NCBI GenBank assembly: GCA_905221605.1
Contig: CAJNDS010002221.1
Span: 340,001 to 377,500 of the forward strand
Length of the DNA: 37,500 bases
Source of the DNA: Symbiodinium natans
Taxonomy: Eukaryota > Sar > Dinophyceae > Suessiales > Symbiodiniaceae
Direction of reading: 5' to 3'
Translations under genes and position numbers: made by a program
Notes under the pieces: generated by a model
Told to the model about the DNA's origin: nothing
Seen by the model: only the letters and a program-made list of their open reading frames with translations
Databases searched by the model: none
Shown: in pieces, positions 27,714 to 37,190 of the stretch
How positions within the stretch are numbered: the first letter of the stretch is position 1
Layout: each line of letters starts with the position of its first letter

Positions 27714-27762
27714 CCAGGCCAAGCCCTATGAAGTTCGTAGGCTCAAATCCTACAATGCCTGG
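27714..27762 (+). other. Possible 3' tRNA-half relic
   Basis: GTAGG-CTCAAAT-CCTAC (27737-27753) is a perfect T-arm-like hairpin with a tRNA-like loop. CCAGGC at 27714 can pair with GCCTGG at 27757. No D-arm or anticodon arm can be drawn, so this is not a tRNA gene. It could be a tRNA-derived remnant or chance. Confidence 0.2.
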
Positions 27763-27771
27763 ATCAGTAGT

Positions 27772-27882
27772 TATACTTACTTTTCCAACAGCTGAACTTT
27801 GAACTTTTTGGGTTTCCTTACTTAGTAGGAATGATAAAGTTTAACCTTTGTTTTTCCCTTGGTTATTGGAGAAGTAAGTATA
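27772..27882 (+). mobile_element. Family A TIR element, uninterrupted copy with 4-bp TSD
   Basis: 103 bp (27776-27878) with ends CTTACTTTTCCAA and, from the right, CTTACTTCTCCAA, flanked by TATA on both sides (27772-27775 and 27879-27882). It is the closest uninterrupted relative of 21429-21605. Confidence 0.88.
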
Positions 27883-28490
27883 TGAAACCACCTCAACCCT
27901 CACAAGTAGACCCTAAGACACCTTCAACCCGCCCTGTGGGGGTTCAAAGAGGTGCTAGTTGGGTGCAAGTAGATTCTTAGCCCTGCAAGCCCACGACCCA
28001 GCAAGCTTGTCGACACCTGTCCCTGCTCTACGCCCACGCGAAGCACCCAAACCTCCAAACCCCCCAAACCTCCCAAACCTCCCAAACCCCCCAAACCCCC
28101 CAAACCCCCAAACCCCCAAACCCAAGAGCCTAAGCCCTAAATCTTAAATCCCAAGCCCTCGAATCCTAAACCCTCAACCCAAAGGCCACAGCAGGAAAAG
28201 AGGCCTAAACCAAGCTAAACCCATCAGCCCAAGCTGGTCGCTTCATCAGCTCGGCTCTAGGGTGTGGGGTGTAGGGTTTAGGGTCTGGGGTTTGGGGTTT
28301 AGGGCCTAAGTTTAGGGTGTGGGGTTTGGGGTCTGGGGGTTTAGGGTTTAGGGTTTGGACTCAGGGTTTTGAGGTTTGGTTGAGCTTGCGTCAGAGGGCT
28401 TGGGGTGTAGCGTTTGTGGGTTTAGGGTTCAGGGTGCAGGGTTCAGGGTTGAGGGCTCAAGATGCCAAGCTTCTCTCCAGAATCTATGGG
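27883..28490. other. Pro-rich C tract, decayed TTTAGGG, unique
   Basis: A CCCCCCAAA-type array at about 28047-28125 gives a Pro/Asn-rich frame (27959-28147) of no significance. Decayed TTTGGGG/TTTAGGG lies at about 28258-28360. Confidence 0.55.
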
Positions 28491-28497
28491 TAGTTCC

Positions 28498-28569
28498 TCT
28501 TGGTCCCTTAATATGGTCCGTAAGGCGTCCCCTTTTAGGTTCCCATACTAAGGAGCTATGTAATTACCC
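28498..28569 (+). mobile_element. Family E TIR element, short copy
   Basis: 72 bp with ends GGGTAGTTCCTCTTGGTCCC and, from the right, GGGTAATTACATAGCTCC, both continuing to TTA.TATGG. Shorter than the copies at 24986 and 27518, and without a clear target duplication. Confidence 0.6.
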
Positions 28570-28598
28570 TTAGACAGAAGGCCCCCAACCTCCTCGAC

Positions 28599-28872
28599 AC
28601 TAAACCCTAAACCCTAAACCCTAAACCCTAAACCCTAAACCCTAAACCACCTCCTCGACCCTGGACCGCGAGACCTTCCGGATGCCCGCAAGACTCGAAC
28701 CCCAAACCCATCAACATCCGAAGAGGGAACCTCGAAGCCTCTTAATCTCTAAAAACCCTAAACCCTAAACCCTAGCGTTGGGCTAGCCGTAAACCCTAAA
28801 CCCTAAACACTAAACCCTAAACCCTAGAGCCTAAACCCTAAACCCTAAACCTAAACCCTAAACCCTAAACCC
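28599..28872 (-). repeat. CCCTAAA tracts around a small island
   Basis: Tracts at about 28599-28647 and 28752-28872, the second interrupted by GTTGGGCTAGCCGT. Confidence 0.92.
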
Positions 28873-28963
28873 CCTACAAAGCCCAAACCATGAGCAGGGC
28901 CGCCCTACGCACCTCCGCCTGGCCGTGGCCCTCCGCCGCCGGTGGGGGGACCTCGAGCTGGTT

Positions 28964-29322
28964 AGGGTTTAGGGTTTAGGGTTAAGGGTTAAGGGTTTAG
29001 GGTTTAGGGTTTAGGGTTTATAAGGTTTGGGGTTTATAGGGTTGAGGGTTTATAGGGCTTAGGGTTTAAGGTGTTGCCCCAGACCCTTGAAAGAATTTCC
29101 TGAGACAAGTCAAATGACAGTCATCGGATCTTGGTTTTAAGAGCAACCCATGGCATGATTGATTTTAGGGGTTCAGGGTTGGTTTAGGGTTTAGGGTTTA
29201 GCGTGTAGGGTTTAGGGTTTATAGGGTATAAGGTTTAGGGGTTAGGGTTTAGGGTTTAGGGTTAGGGTTTAGGGTTTAGGGTTTAGGGTTTAGGGTTTAG
29301 GGTTTAGGGTTTAGGGTTCAGG
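28964..29322 (+). repeat. TTTAGGG tracts around a unique island
   Basis: Tracts at about 28964-29072 (with TTTATAGGG and TTAAGGG variants) and about 29162-29321. The island at about 29075-29160 carries no recognisable feature. Confidence 0.92.
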
Positions 29323-29469
29323 GGTGTCTAAACCCTAAAGCCGAGGACCATCAACCCAAGCCCCTATGGTTTCGGCTGTTGGGTTCAGGGTTCAGTCCTT
29401 CCGGGGCTTTCGGGGCTTGGGACCTAGAGAGTAGAAGATTTAAGTTGGGTTGAGTTTTTATTTTTTTTT

Positions 29470-29586
29470 TGGGGGGGGGGGGGGGGAGTGAGGGGGGGGG
29501 GGGGGTTGGGGGGGGGGGGGGTTGGGGGGGGGGGGTTGGGGGGGGGGGTTTGGGGGGGGGGGGGTTTGGGGGGGGGGGGGGGGGGG

Positions 29587-29641
<55 letters not shown>
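29470..29641. repeat. Near-pure poly-G tract, about 170 bases
   Basis: G runs are broken only by occasional TT or TTT and one AGTGA near the start. The final run (about 29589-29641) is uninterrupted. The TT-spaced G blocks resemble TTTGGGG units whose G runs have expanded. The Gly-only frame 29469-29666 across it is an artefact of composition. Confidence 0.95.
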
Positions 29642-29642
<1 letters not shown>

Positions 29643-29942
29643 CGTGGTGTAGGGTTTACGTTTTAGGGTTTGGCGGTTAGGGTTTTGGGTTTTGGCGTTT
29701 CGAAATCCTTAAGATGGTTTGTTGAAGCTGGCTTTCGCGTTCTCTTCAGCCCTGAACCCATAATCAACCCATGAGCTCACGAACCACAACCCCGTAAGCC
29801 GGTTGGCCCCAAACCCTGAACCCCCTAACCCCAAACCCTAAACACTAAACCCGAAAACCCGAAACCCCAAACCCTAAGCCCTGAGCCCTAAACCCTAAAC
29901 CCCAAACCCCAAACCCTAAACCCTAAACCCTAAACCCACCCT
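29642..29942. repeat. Decayed units, island, then CCCTAAA tract
   Basis: Short decayed TTTAGGG at about 29649-29690, unique to about 29800, then CCCTAAA/CCCCAAA at about 29808-29938. Confidence 0.85.
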
Positions 29943-30039
29943 AAGCCCAAGCGCGAACAGCCCCTGGCGTTTGCCCAGGGATGGGGCATGCCTCCCCATG
30001 AGGCGGGGAGACCTTGGACGTCAGGAATTCTCCGGCATT

Positions 30040-30357
30040 GGGGCTAGGGTTCAGGGTTTAGGGTTTCGGGTTCAGGGTTTAATTACCCTAAACCCTAAAC
30101 CCTAAACCCTAAACCCTAAACCTTAAACCCTAAACCCTCAACCCTAAACCTTTAGGGTTGCCCTTGGAGGTCTAGGGCTTGTGGATGTCGGGCATCAGGT
30201 TCGTTTTTTGAGTTGCGGGGTTTGGGTTTGAGAGCTACTCTCAGGAGCGCTTTGTTGTTGGGCATGAGTGGAAGATTCAGCCCCCTTAGGGTTCAGGGTT
30301 TAGGGTTTGGGGTCTAGGGTTTAGGGTTTAGGGTTTAGGGTTTAGGGTTTAGGGTTT
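30040..30357. repeat. Opposed telomeric tracts
   Basis: TTTAGGG/TTCAGGG at about 30044-30080 meets CCCTAAA at about 30085-30150 across AATTA, a head-to-head junction. A TTTAGGG tract follows at about 30288-30356. Confidence 0.9.
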
Positions 30358-30605
30358 TTTATACAAAGCCCAAGGGAATATCACAAGAATGTTGCATTCA
30401 GTAAGGTTCTAAGGGGAGTATAGCCCTTTATGACACACATCAGCCGTAGTGCTACTCATCCACCATAGCAAGCACATGTATGTACATGTTTTGTGCACAA
30501 GATGCTTGTGCACAGATGATCTTGCGTATGTTTTGGCATTGTTTCACCAACAAACTCAACTCTCAGCCCTAAACCCTGAACCCTAAACCCTCACGTACAG
30601 TAAAC
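30358..30605. other. Unique island, no gene
   Basis: Includes the inverted pair CTTGTGCAC around 30497-30520 and a few decayed CCCTAAA units at about 30568-30592. Nothing else recognised. Confidence 0.5.
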
Positions 30606-30704
30606 TCCAGAAAGTTGGAACATGCTTTAAGGATGATTAGAGCTGGGATTCCCTTCAGTATTCCTTGTGGGGTATGGGGATAAAGGATGTTCCAACTTTT
30701 TGGA
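30606..30704. mobile_element. Foldback/TIR element, family H
   Basis: 99 bp with ends TCCAGAAAGTTGGAACATGC and, from the right, TCCAAAAAGTTGGAACATCC (18 of 20 matching). No coding capacity or clear target duplication. CCCTAAA begins about ten bases past the right end. Confidence 0.7.
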
Positions 30705-30713
30705 CCTTGCCCC

Positions 30714-30900
30714 CCTAAACCCTAAACCCTAAACCCTAAACCCTAAACCCTAAACCCTAAACCCTAAACCCCCAAACCCCAAACCCCAAGCCCTAAACCC
30801 TAAACCCTAAACCCTAAACCCTAAACCTTAAACCCTAAACCCTAAACCCTAAACCCTAAACCCTAAACCCTAAACCCTAAACCCAAACCCTAAACCCTCA
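30714..30900 (-). repeat. Long CCCTAAA tract with CCCCAAA patch
   Basis: Pure CCCTAAA on both sides of a short CCCCAAA patch at about 30766-30790. Confidence 0.95.
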
Positions 30901-31001
30901 CATAGTCTCCAAGAACGTCGGGGGTTTCAGCCCCTCCCCTTCTCCAGCCTCCTGGCAACTTCCGCTACGAGCCCTTCGGGGCCGCAGCTGGGCAGACAGA
31001 G

Positions 31002-31425
31002 CAGGGTTTAGGGTTTAGGGTTTAGGTTTTAGGGTTTAGGGTTTATGGTTTAGGGTTTAGCGTTTAGGGTTTAGGGTTTAGGGTTTAGGGAACCAACCCA
31101 GCCCAAAAAACTTCCGACCATGAAGGGCCCTGTTTACACAACCCTTAAACCCGAAACCCTAAACCCCAGTCCCCCAAAACATATTAAGGGTCGTTCCGGC
31201 TTTAGGGTTTAGGGTTTCGGGTTTAGGGTTTAGGGTTTTTGGGGGGTGGGGGGGGGGGCGGCGGGATGGGTCGGGGATTCCCTGAGTTCTAGGATCGCCT
31301 GCGGAAGCCGCATTGAACAGAAAGGATTTAGAGGATTTAGGGTTTAGGGTTTAGGGCTTGGGGTTTAGGGTTTAGGGTTTGGGTTTCAAGTTTGGGTTTT
31401 AGGGTTCAAGGTTTAGGGGCTGATT
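31002..31425 (+). repeat. TTTAGGG tracts with G-run
   Basis: Tracts at about 31002-31090, 31200-31237 and 31325-31420. The second passes directly into a G-rich run (about 31237-31262). Small islands between them carry no genes. Confidence 0.9.
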
Positions 31426-31720
31426 GCCAGCTTTTCTCCTGGGGAGGGGGCGGGCGTACAGGTTCCTATCACCCTAAACCCTGAATCCTGGAGTACACAA
31501 GGTTGCAAGGTTGGGACTTAGATCTTAGGGTCATTGACCAAAAGCCCTAAAGCCCTGAAGCAGAAGGCTAACACATGATCAGCGGGCGAGCAAAAACGAC
31601 TGGCTGGGAGAAGGCTTTGCTTACAGAGCAGACACACATCTCCACACTCCACGCGGAGCTGTATGCACTACGTACCCTTTCGGAAGCCTCCGCTTGCGCT
31701 CTAAGCCACACACCGTACAA
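31426..31720. other. Unique island, no gene
   Basis: Ordinary sequence of about 300 bp with no frame or motif recognised. Confidence 0.45.
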
Positions 31721-32088
31721 GCCCAAACCCTAAACCCTAAACCCGAAACCCCAATCATTCCTTAAAACGGTCCCGAAAAGCCCTAAGCCTAAACCCCAAT
31801 CCTCAAACAACTAAGCCCCGATCCTTACAACCCGAAAGCCCTAAGCCCTAAAACCCTAAAGCGCCAAACCCTAAACCCCAACACCTAGCCCCAAACCCTA
31901 AACCCAAAACCCTAAACCCCAAACCCTGAACCCCAATCCCTACACCCCAATCCCTAAACCTCAAGCCCCAAACCCCAAACCCTAAACCTCAAACCCAAAA
32001 ACCCTAAACCGGGACCTGCCCCCTGGTGCTGTCCGCGTAAACCCTAAACCCTAAACCCTAAACCCTAAACCCTAAACCCTAAACCCAG
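31721..32088 (-). repeat. Degenerate then pure CCCTAAA
   Basis: Heavily varied CCCTAAA/CCCCAAA units at about 31721-32008, a 30-base GC-rich island, then seven pure units at 32038-32086. Confidence 0.9.
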
Positions 32089-32132
32089 GTACCACCACCT
32101 CCAGGACTCTGTTTTTGGGTTCTGAAGGTCTC

Positions 32133-32375
32133 CGTGTTTAGGGCTTAGGGTTTAGGGCTTAGGGTTTAGGCTTTAGGGCTTAGGGTTTAGGGTTTAGGGT
32201 TTAGGGTTTAGGGTTTAAGGGTTCAGGGTTCAGGGCTTGGGGCTTAGGGTTTTGGGTGAGTAACTATAAACCCTGAACTCAGAACCCTGCACTTTACTTC
32301 GACACTGAACCTTTAGGGTTTAGGGTTTAGGGTTTAGGGTTTAGACCCTAGACCCTAAACCCTAAACTCTAACCC
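32133..32375. repeat. TTTAGGG tracts meeting CCCTAAA
   Basis: TTTAGGG/CTTAGGG at about 32136-32252. A second TTTAGGG run at about 32313-32343 passes head-to-head into CCCTAGA/CCCTAAA at about 32345-32371 across the palindromic join TTTAGACCCTAGACCC. Confidence 0.9.
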
Positions 32376-32606
32376 CCCGGCCCCCCACTTCGTGTAAGAG
32401 AAGCGTCGCACGTCTGCTTCTTGAGCCAGGACTGGATCCTGGCAAGGGCCGGAAGGCATTTCTTCCTGTGCCATGGTTGAGGGTTTGCGGCTTCGGGTTT
32501 ATGAGGGTTTGAGTTCAGGGTTTATTGCTTAAGGGTTTAGGGTATCATGAACAGAAATAGTAGGAGGTACCTGGGCTTTCATTTGGTAAAGAGGAGCACT
32601 GTCTAT
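32376..32606. other. Unique island with decayed units
   Basis: No gene recognised. Decayed TTTAGGG occurs at about 32475-32545. Confidence 0.45.
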
Positions 32607-32727
32607 GTGGAGGTTTCCGAAATTTGGGGGGGGGGGGGGGGTTACCTTCTTGGGGTCCTTATTATAAGTCTAAGTGAATCCTACTATTTGGGGCCTATTT
32701 TAGGATTCCCCTGTCGTAAACCTCCAC
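32607..32727 (+). mobile_element. Family C TIR element, uninterrupted copy
   Basis: 121 bp with ends GTGGAGGTTTCCGA and, from the right, GTGGAGGTTTACGA. It carries a 15-base G run near the left end. The interior GAATCCTACTATTTGGGG.CTAT is the uninterrupted version of the site filled by telomeric sequence at 3971-3988. The frame 32547-32795 crossing it is not significant. Confidence 0.8.
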
Positions 32728-33775
32728 ATCTCGAGCATCTGGTGCCTAGACAACAGGGGTTGGTCTACACCCTAAACCCCAAACCTAAGCCCTAAAGCCC
32801 CCAAAACTCTAGCTAAGCCGTAACTACAGACCTCGTGATGCTATAGGGATTTCTAGCCCTAAGCCCGTCTACCCTCATGGAATAAGGAATGAGGCATATT
32901 GTCCAGCATGATGGGCATCTTATTTTAGCCATTGTGGGTATAAGAGCCACGAGTTCAGAAAGGCCGTTTATTGAAAACCATGTCAAGAACCCTAAACCCT
33001 GAACCCTAAAACCTAAACCCATTGCTATCGAGACTTTCGAGGGTCCGGGTATAGTGAAAACCCCGTCTGCCGCCCTTCGGCTGAAAGCCCCGCGGACGCT
33101 CGCGCGTGCCTCCAGTCGCGGCTGCGGTAGCGAGGCACTCGACCTCCTGAAATGGAGATTCCAGGGTTTACTGGCCCTTATTCTCTCTTGTTTTTGAAGG
33201 TTCAGCTTCCCTGATCAGCCCTTAGAACAAAAAGGGTGCCCATTCTATTCCTAGGCTACTCTTGGGTCTAGTTTAGTTTTGCGGTTTAGGGTTTTCTATT
33301 GCAGGCTACGGGGCTTGTAGCCGGCTGATACAATTCAGGGCCGAGGCTTTGGGTGAAGAAGGGTCTAAGGAGTCTAAGGAGCATTCCATCCATCACTCAG
33401 CGGATGTTTGATGGGTAGCCACGGAGGGCGACTGCTTTGACAAACATAGTCATGATTTGGGATGTTCCCCCTTATTGCATAGACCGAACCCCCTGAAAAG
33501 AATGATGCGCATATTCTAAGGCTGTCAGGAAAGGTGGGGAGGGGCGTGTAAGCCGGGAAGGGACCACCTGCAATGCTGTCGCTCAATGGCTAGTAAGGAG
33601 TGTTTAGAGTGTAGGGTGTAGGGTTTAGGGTTTAAGGTTTAGGGATCAGGGATTCGAACGCCACAGCCTGTTGTGGTTTAGGGTGCTCCTGGTTTCAGGG
33701 ATTTTTGTAGTTCAATGACACGCCCCAGTCCCGCAACCCCCTTATATGCGCATATTCACAAGTAAATGTTTATCC
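32728..33775. other. Tract-poor island, no gene recognised
   Basis: About 1 kb of mostly unique sequence with decayed telomeric runs at about 32767-32800, 32985-33020 and 33600-33645. Minus-strand frames 32813-33022 and 33374-33586 have no recognised domain. TTGGGATGTTCCCCC at about 33457 matches the left end of family B, but no matching right end follows, so it may be a half-element. Confidence 0.4.
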
Positions 33776-33915
33776 CTAAACCCTAAACCGTAACCGGAAC
33801 CCTGAACCCTGAAACCTGAACCCTAAACCCTAAACCCTAAACCCTAGACCCGAAACCCGAAACCCTAAACCCTAAACCCGAAACCTTAACCCTGAGCCCT
33901 AAACCCTAAACCCTA
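33776..33915 (-). repeat. Varied CCCTAAA tract
   Basis: CCCTAAA, CCCTGAA and CCCGAAA units. Confidence 0.92.
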
Positions 33916-34025
33916 CAGCTATACTTCAAGCTGTCAACACAGGATCCTGGCAGCGCAAGGGGCATCCGGCAGCATGGGGGATGAGATGGATGTCGCCGAT
34001 GACGACTCCAAGGAGCTGCCCTTGG

Positions 34026-34096
34026 TAGGGTTTCGGGTTTAGGGTTTAGGGTTAGGGTTTACGGTTTACGGTTTAGGGTTTAGGGTTTAGGGTTTA
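34026..34096 (+). repeat. TTTAGGG tract next to family G element
   Basis: The tract (with TTTACGG variants) ends about six bases before the element starting at 34102. Confidence 0.93.
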
Positions 34097-34101
34097 TCTG
34101 G

Positions 34102-34198
34102 CTGGTTCTTAGTACGGAATGAGGGGATGAGGGCCCTATATAATCCCGCAAAGGGTATCTAATGGGGCCCTCCTTCCCTCGTTCCCTACAAGAACCAG
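34102..34198 (+). mobile_element. Family G TIR element, short copy
   Basis: 97 bp with ends CTGGTTCTTAGTACGGAATG and, from the right, CTGGTTCTTGTAGGGAACG. The interior has GGGCCCTATATAATCCC and AATGGGGCCC. Related to 9955-10118 but with a shorter, non-AT centre. Confidence 0.68.
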
Positions 34199-34229
34199 GG
34201 TGTCTCAGGAGCCACCTTACGCGGTGCTT

Positions 34230-34312
34230 GGGTATGTTGTAGTTCGGGTTTAGGGTTTGGGGTTTGGGGTTTAGGGTTTGGGGTTTAGGGTTTAGGGACT
34301 AGGGTTCAGGGT
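34230..34312 (+). repeat. TTTAGGG/TTTGGGG tract
   Basis: Alternating TTTAGGG and TTTGGGG units. Confidence 0.92.
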
Positions 34313-34680
34313 GGAATGCTGAAGAAAACCGAGTGCTCCATGTTGTGGTATCGCACCCCAAGCAAGTTAGAGGCGCCGGCACCCCTAAACCTCAAACCCT
34401 AGGCCCGCCCAACCCTTGCGTTTCCCAACCATTCCTCTTCCAGTTCCATAAACATACGCCGTTAGGCCCTTACCCTCACAAGCGCCCAACCATCAAGCGA
34501 TACCTGGGACCCTCTTTACCTAGAGTTTTGCGGGTTATATCTGCTGATTAAGGGTAGGTACTACTAAACTGTAGGTAATCAGAGTCCCAGGTGAAGCCTA
34601 AACCAGGGCTCTAGGTTTAGGCTCCAAGGTCTCTACGATTCCAGGCCTTGGTTTTTTTTGATCGAAAGGCGGGTTCCCGA
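34313..34680. other. Unique island, unknown frame
   Basis: The frame 34333-34551 (plus, 72 codons) has no recognised domain. No promoter or RNA signal seen. Confidence 0.35.
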
Positions 34681-34684
34681 GGCC

Positions 34685-34822
34685 CCAAACCCTAAACCCT
34701 AAACCCTAAACCCTAAACCCTAAACCCCAAAACCTAACCCTAAACCCTAAACCCTAAACCCTAAACCCTAAACCCTAAACCCCAAACCCTAAACCCTAAA
34801 CCCTAAACCCTAAACCCTAAGC
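34685..34822 (-). repeat. Long CCCTAAA tract
   Basis: About nineteen units, with one CCCCAAAACCTAACCC disturbance at about 34724-34740. Confidence 0.95.
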
Positions 34823-35340
34823 CTCGAAGCCTGGCCATCCAACAAATGCAAAGCACACGGCAACCTTGCGCCCGTAATGCGCGTAATCTAGGAGTGGGAA
34901 AACTGACTAATGGTGTTCCCTTATAGTCCCTTTATTCTTATACTACAATAACCCCCAACCCCCCCCCCCCCCAAAAAAAAAAAAAGACCTATACTAGTTT
35001 TTCAGGCTCCTACTCCTATACTAGGAGGCCTTTTTGCACTTATTGGTAGTAAGTGGGCAATGTCTGAAACCCGAACCTTAAACCCTAAACCCTAAACTGA
35101 AAACCCAGACCACGGAGTCTTCGCGGCATCCCGAGCATCAACATAGAATTTCGTGTGTCCGGCCAATGTCCTTGCCTGTCTGCCGCATCCTTAGCTGGAC
35201 ATATGTTTGGGGCTGTTTGCCTTCCAAACCTGCCATGCAAACAGCTTGTGGGTTTAGGGTATAGGGTCTAGGGTTTGGGGTTTAGGCTTTAGAGCTCAGT
35301 GTTTAGGGTTTAGGGAACGTTTGTGGGGTAGGATGCAAGA
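34823..35340. other. Islands, poly-C/poly-A junction, decayed units
   Basis: A C run followed directly by an A run at about 34959-34985, a short hairpin CTCCTATACTAGGAG near 35014-35028, CCCTAAA at about 35077-35097 and decayed TTTAGGG at about 35248-35315. No gene. Confidence 0.5.
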
Positions 35341-35880
35341 AAACGCGGATGCCAACCTTCTGTAAGAATTGTTGCTTACAGTTGGCTTGATGCAAGGCCA
35401 ATCAGATCCCATGAAGTCCTTCTGACCGCCGACCGAGCCACGAACTTGCAAGCACAACTAAACTTGTCAACGCGCCATGCTTGCGATTTTGTTGCAACTC
35501 GCTTGCACCCTCGTGGTAGGGCGTCAGGTTTTGACAGCTCGTGTTGCAGGAAATAGACTAATAAGGGACTTCTGTCAGTGCAATAACGCCACGACACCAC
35601 CATTCCGCAATGGGTCAACATCATGGAACAAGACTTGCTGCGTTGTCTCCCTATCACAAAGCATCCGTGCCCAGCAGCATGTTGTTTCCAAGAACTGGCG
35701 CGCGTGTCCAGTCACGAGCCCGTGTTTACATGCATTGAGTGACTCATTGAAGTGATTTGTAGTGATAGGCGTTTTGTTGTACTTAAGGAGGTTGGTCCCC
35801 GGGAAGCCTGTCAGCGCAATCTTTGCGCACGGGTTGTCAAAGACCCTTTCGCAGTGCCCATCTGCAATCCCCAAGCACGA
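35341..35880. other. Tract-free island with overlapping unknown frames
   Basis: About 540 bp of ordinary composition. Three frames overlap (35376-35657 minus, 35477-35755 plus, 35575-35874 minus), each about 95 codons, and none has a domain I recognise. The plus frame starts with a hydrophobic stretch (MLAILLQLACTLVVG) that could pass as a signal sequence, but nothing else supports it. Confidence 0.3.
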
Positions 35881-36440
35881 GCCCTAAACCCTAAACCCTA
35901 AACCCAGCGGCAGTACGCCGCCATGCAACGAGGAGATCCCTGTGAAGACTCAGCATACGTTTCTTGATCAGGCTGGCTGCGTGTCAGAATTCGAAACTTT
36001 CAATAGGGCTCAGGGCTTCGTAGGGTTTGGGGGTTATGTGTGGCCTACGGGATTGGCGCGGCGAGTTTGGGGCGCATGTAAAGATTAGCCGGTGGCACTT
36101 AGATGCAGGGGCCTGAAGTTACAACCTCGTATTTTCTGGGAGAAACAGGTACGGACCGTACATATCCACACGAGCCTCCATCTTTGATTAGCTTGCGCCT
36201 TCCCTAAACCCTTGCGAAATAGCCTCCCAGCTTTGACCCCCTTGACCCTTAAGCCCCTAAACCCCAAACCCCATAACCCTGGGCCCTACACTTTCAGAAG
36301 CTCGGAGCACCGGAGTTCGACTTCGAGGCTTTGTTCCGTGTCAGGCTGGCCATGGCCCTATTCCCCCACACGTAGGGGTCTGAGTGTTGAAGGCCAGTTT
36401 AGGGCTTCGGGTTTAGGGTTTCGGGTTTAGGGTTTAGGGT
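35881..36440. other. Short telomeric runs and unique island
   Basis: CCCTAAA at 35881-35905 and TTTAGGG/TTTCGGG at about 36405-36440. The island between has short unrecognised frames (36085-36267 minus, 36212-36430 plus). Confidence 0.45.
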
Positions 36441-37190
36441 TATTCCCGACACTTGGTTCATTGAACATCGGACAAAACCAAAACTAGTTGTCTACCTCCA
36501 ATCTTTTTAGCACGTTGCGTGCGTTCTGGGCTTGGTTGCTTCTTCGTTTCTTCTTGCAATGAGGGGCCCACAGGTGCCTGCCCTGGTCTGCACCTGTAGG
36601 GGGGGGGGGCACTTGCCGCTTCAGGGTTGGTAGGGTTTGGAACCGATCGAACAAAAAAACCATGAGTGGCGTGGTTCTTGTGTCCATGGCTCGCGGCAGG
36701 CTAAGAGCTACAACTTCACAGCCGTGAAGGACATGGTCACCGCACCTCCTGCGCAATTTGGGATTTCGGACGGGTCCACGTGTTTGGGGATGCCTTAATT
36801 CCCTTACCCTGAACCCTAATGACCCTAGACCCTAAACCCTCCAAAACCCTAAACGCCAAACCATAAGCCCTAGATCCGTACTGTTTTTTTTTGTTTTTTT
36901 TGTTTTGGGGGGGTGGGGGGGGGGGGGGGTGGGGGGGGAAAAGGTTGTGAAGATGACTTGCCGTACTACATCTCCATCAAGTTCTTACTTAGCCCATAGC
37001 TGAACTTTCACTCCAGTCCGCCTGGCTAAGGATCGTTCCTTACTCCTCACATTGCAATTGTCATCCGAAAAACGGTTTAATGAATATTCCTGAATTCAAG
37101 GGTAGTGGAGTCTCTGTGTAGAATGTACTCAGCTTCTGCTTTTCACAAAGCTCTTCAGCATTGCACATTGTGGTTGAGGGTTGAACCTTT
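36441..37190. other. Tract-poor island, G-run, no gene assigned
   Basis: The frame 36484-36756 (minus, 90 codons) has no recognised domain. T- and G-rich simple sequence occupies about 36884-36938. CTTACTTAGCCCATAGCTGAACTTT at about 36983 resembles the left end of family A, but no matching right end follows. Confidence 0.4.

Noticed and set aside
29469-29666. Poly-glycine frame
   Set aside because: Purely the translation of a poly-G tract.
33646-33662. GGATTCGAACGCC as a reverse-strand tRNA B box
   Set aside because: No paired T-stem and no other tRNA arms can be drawn.
35376-35874. Three overlapping frames of about 95 codons
   Set aside because: Opposite-strand overlaps of similar length with no domain. 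No reason to prefer any as a gene.
36983-37029. Another family A element
   Set aside because: Only the first 25 or so bases resemble the left end. No matching right end or target duplication.
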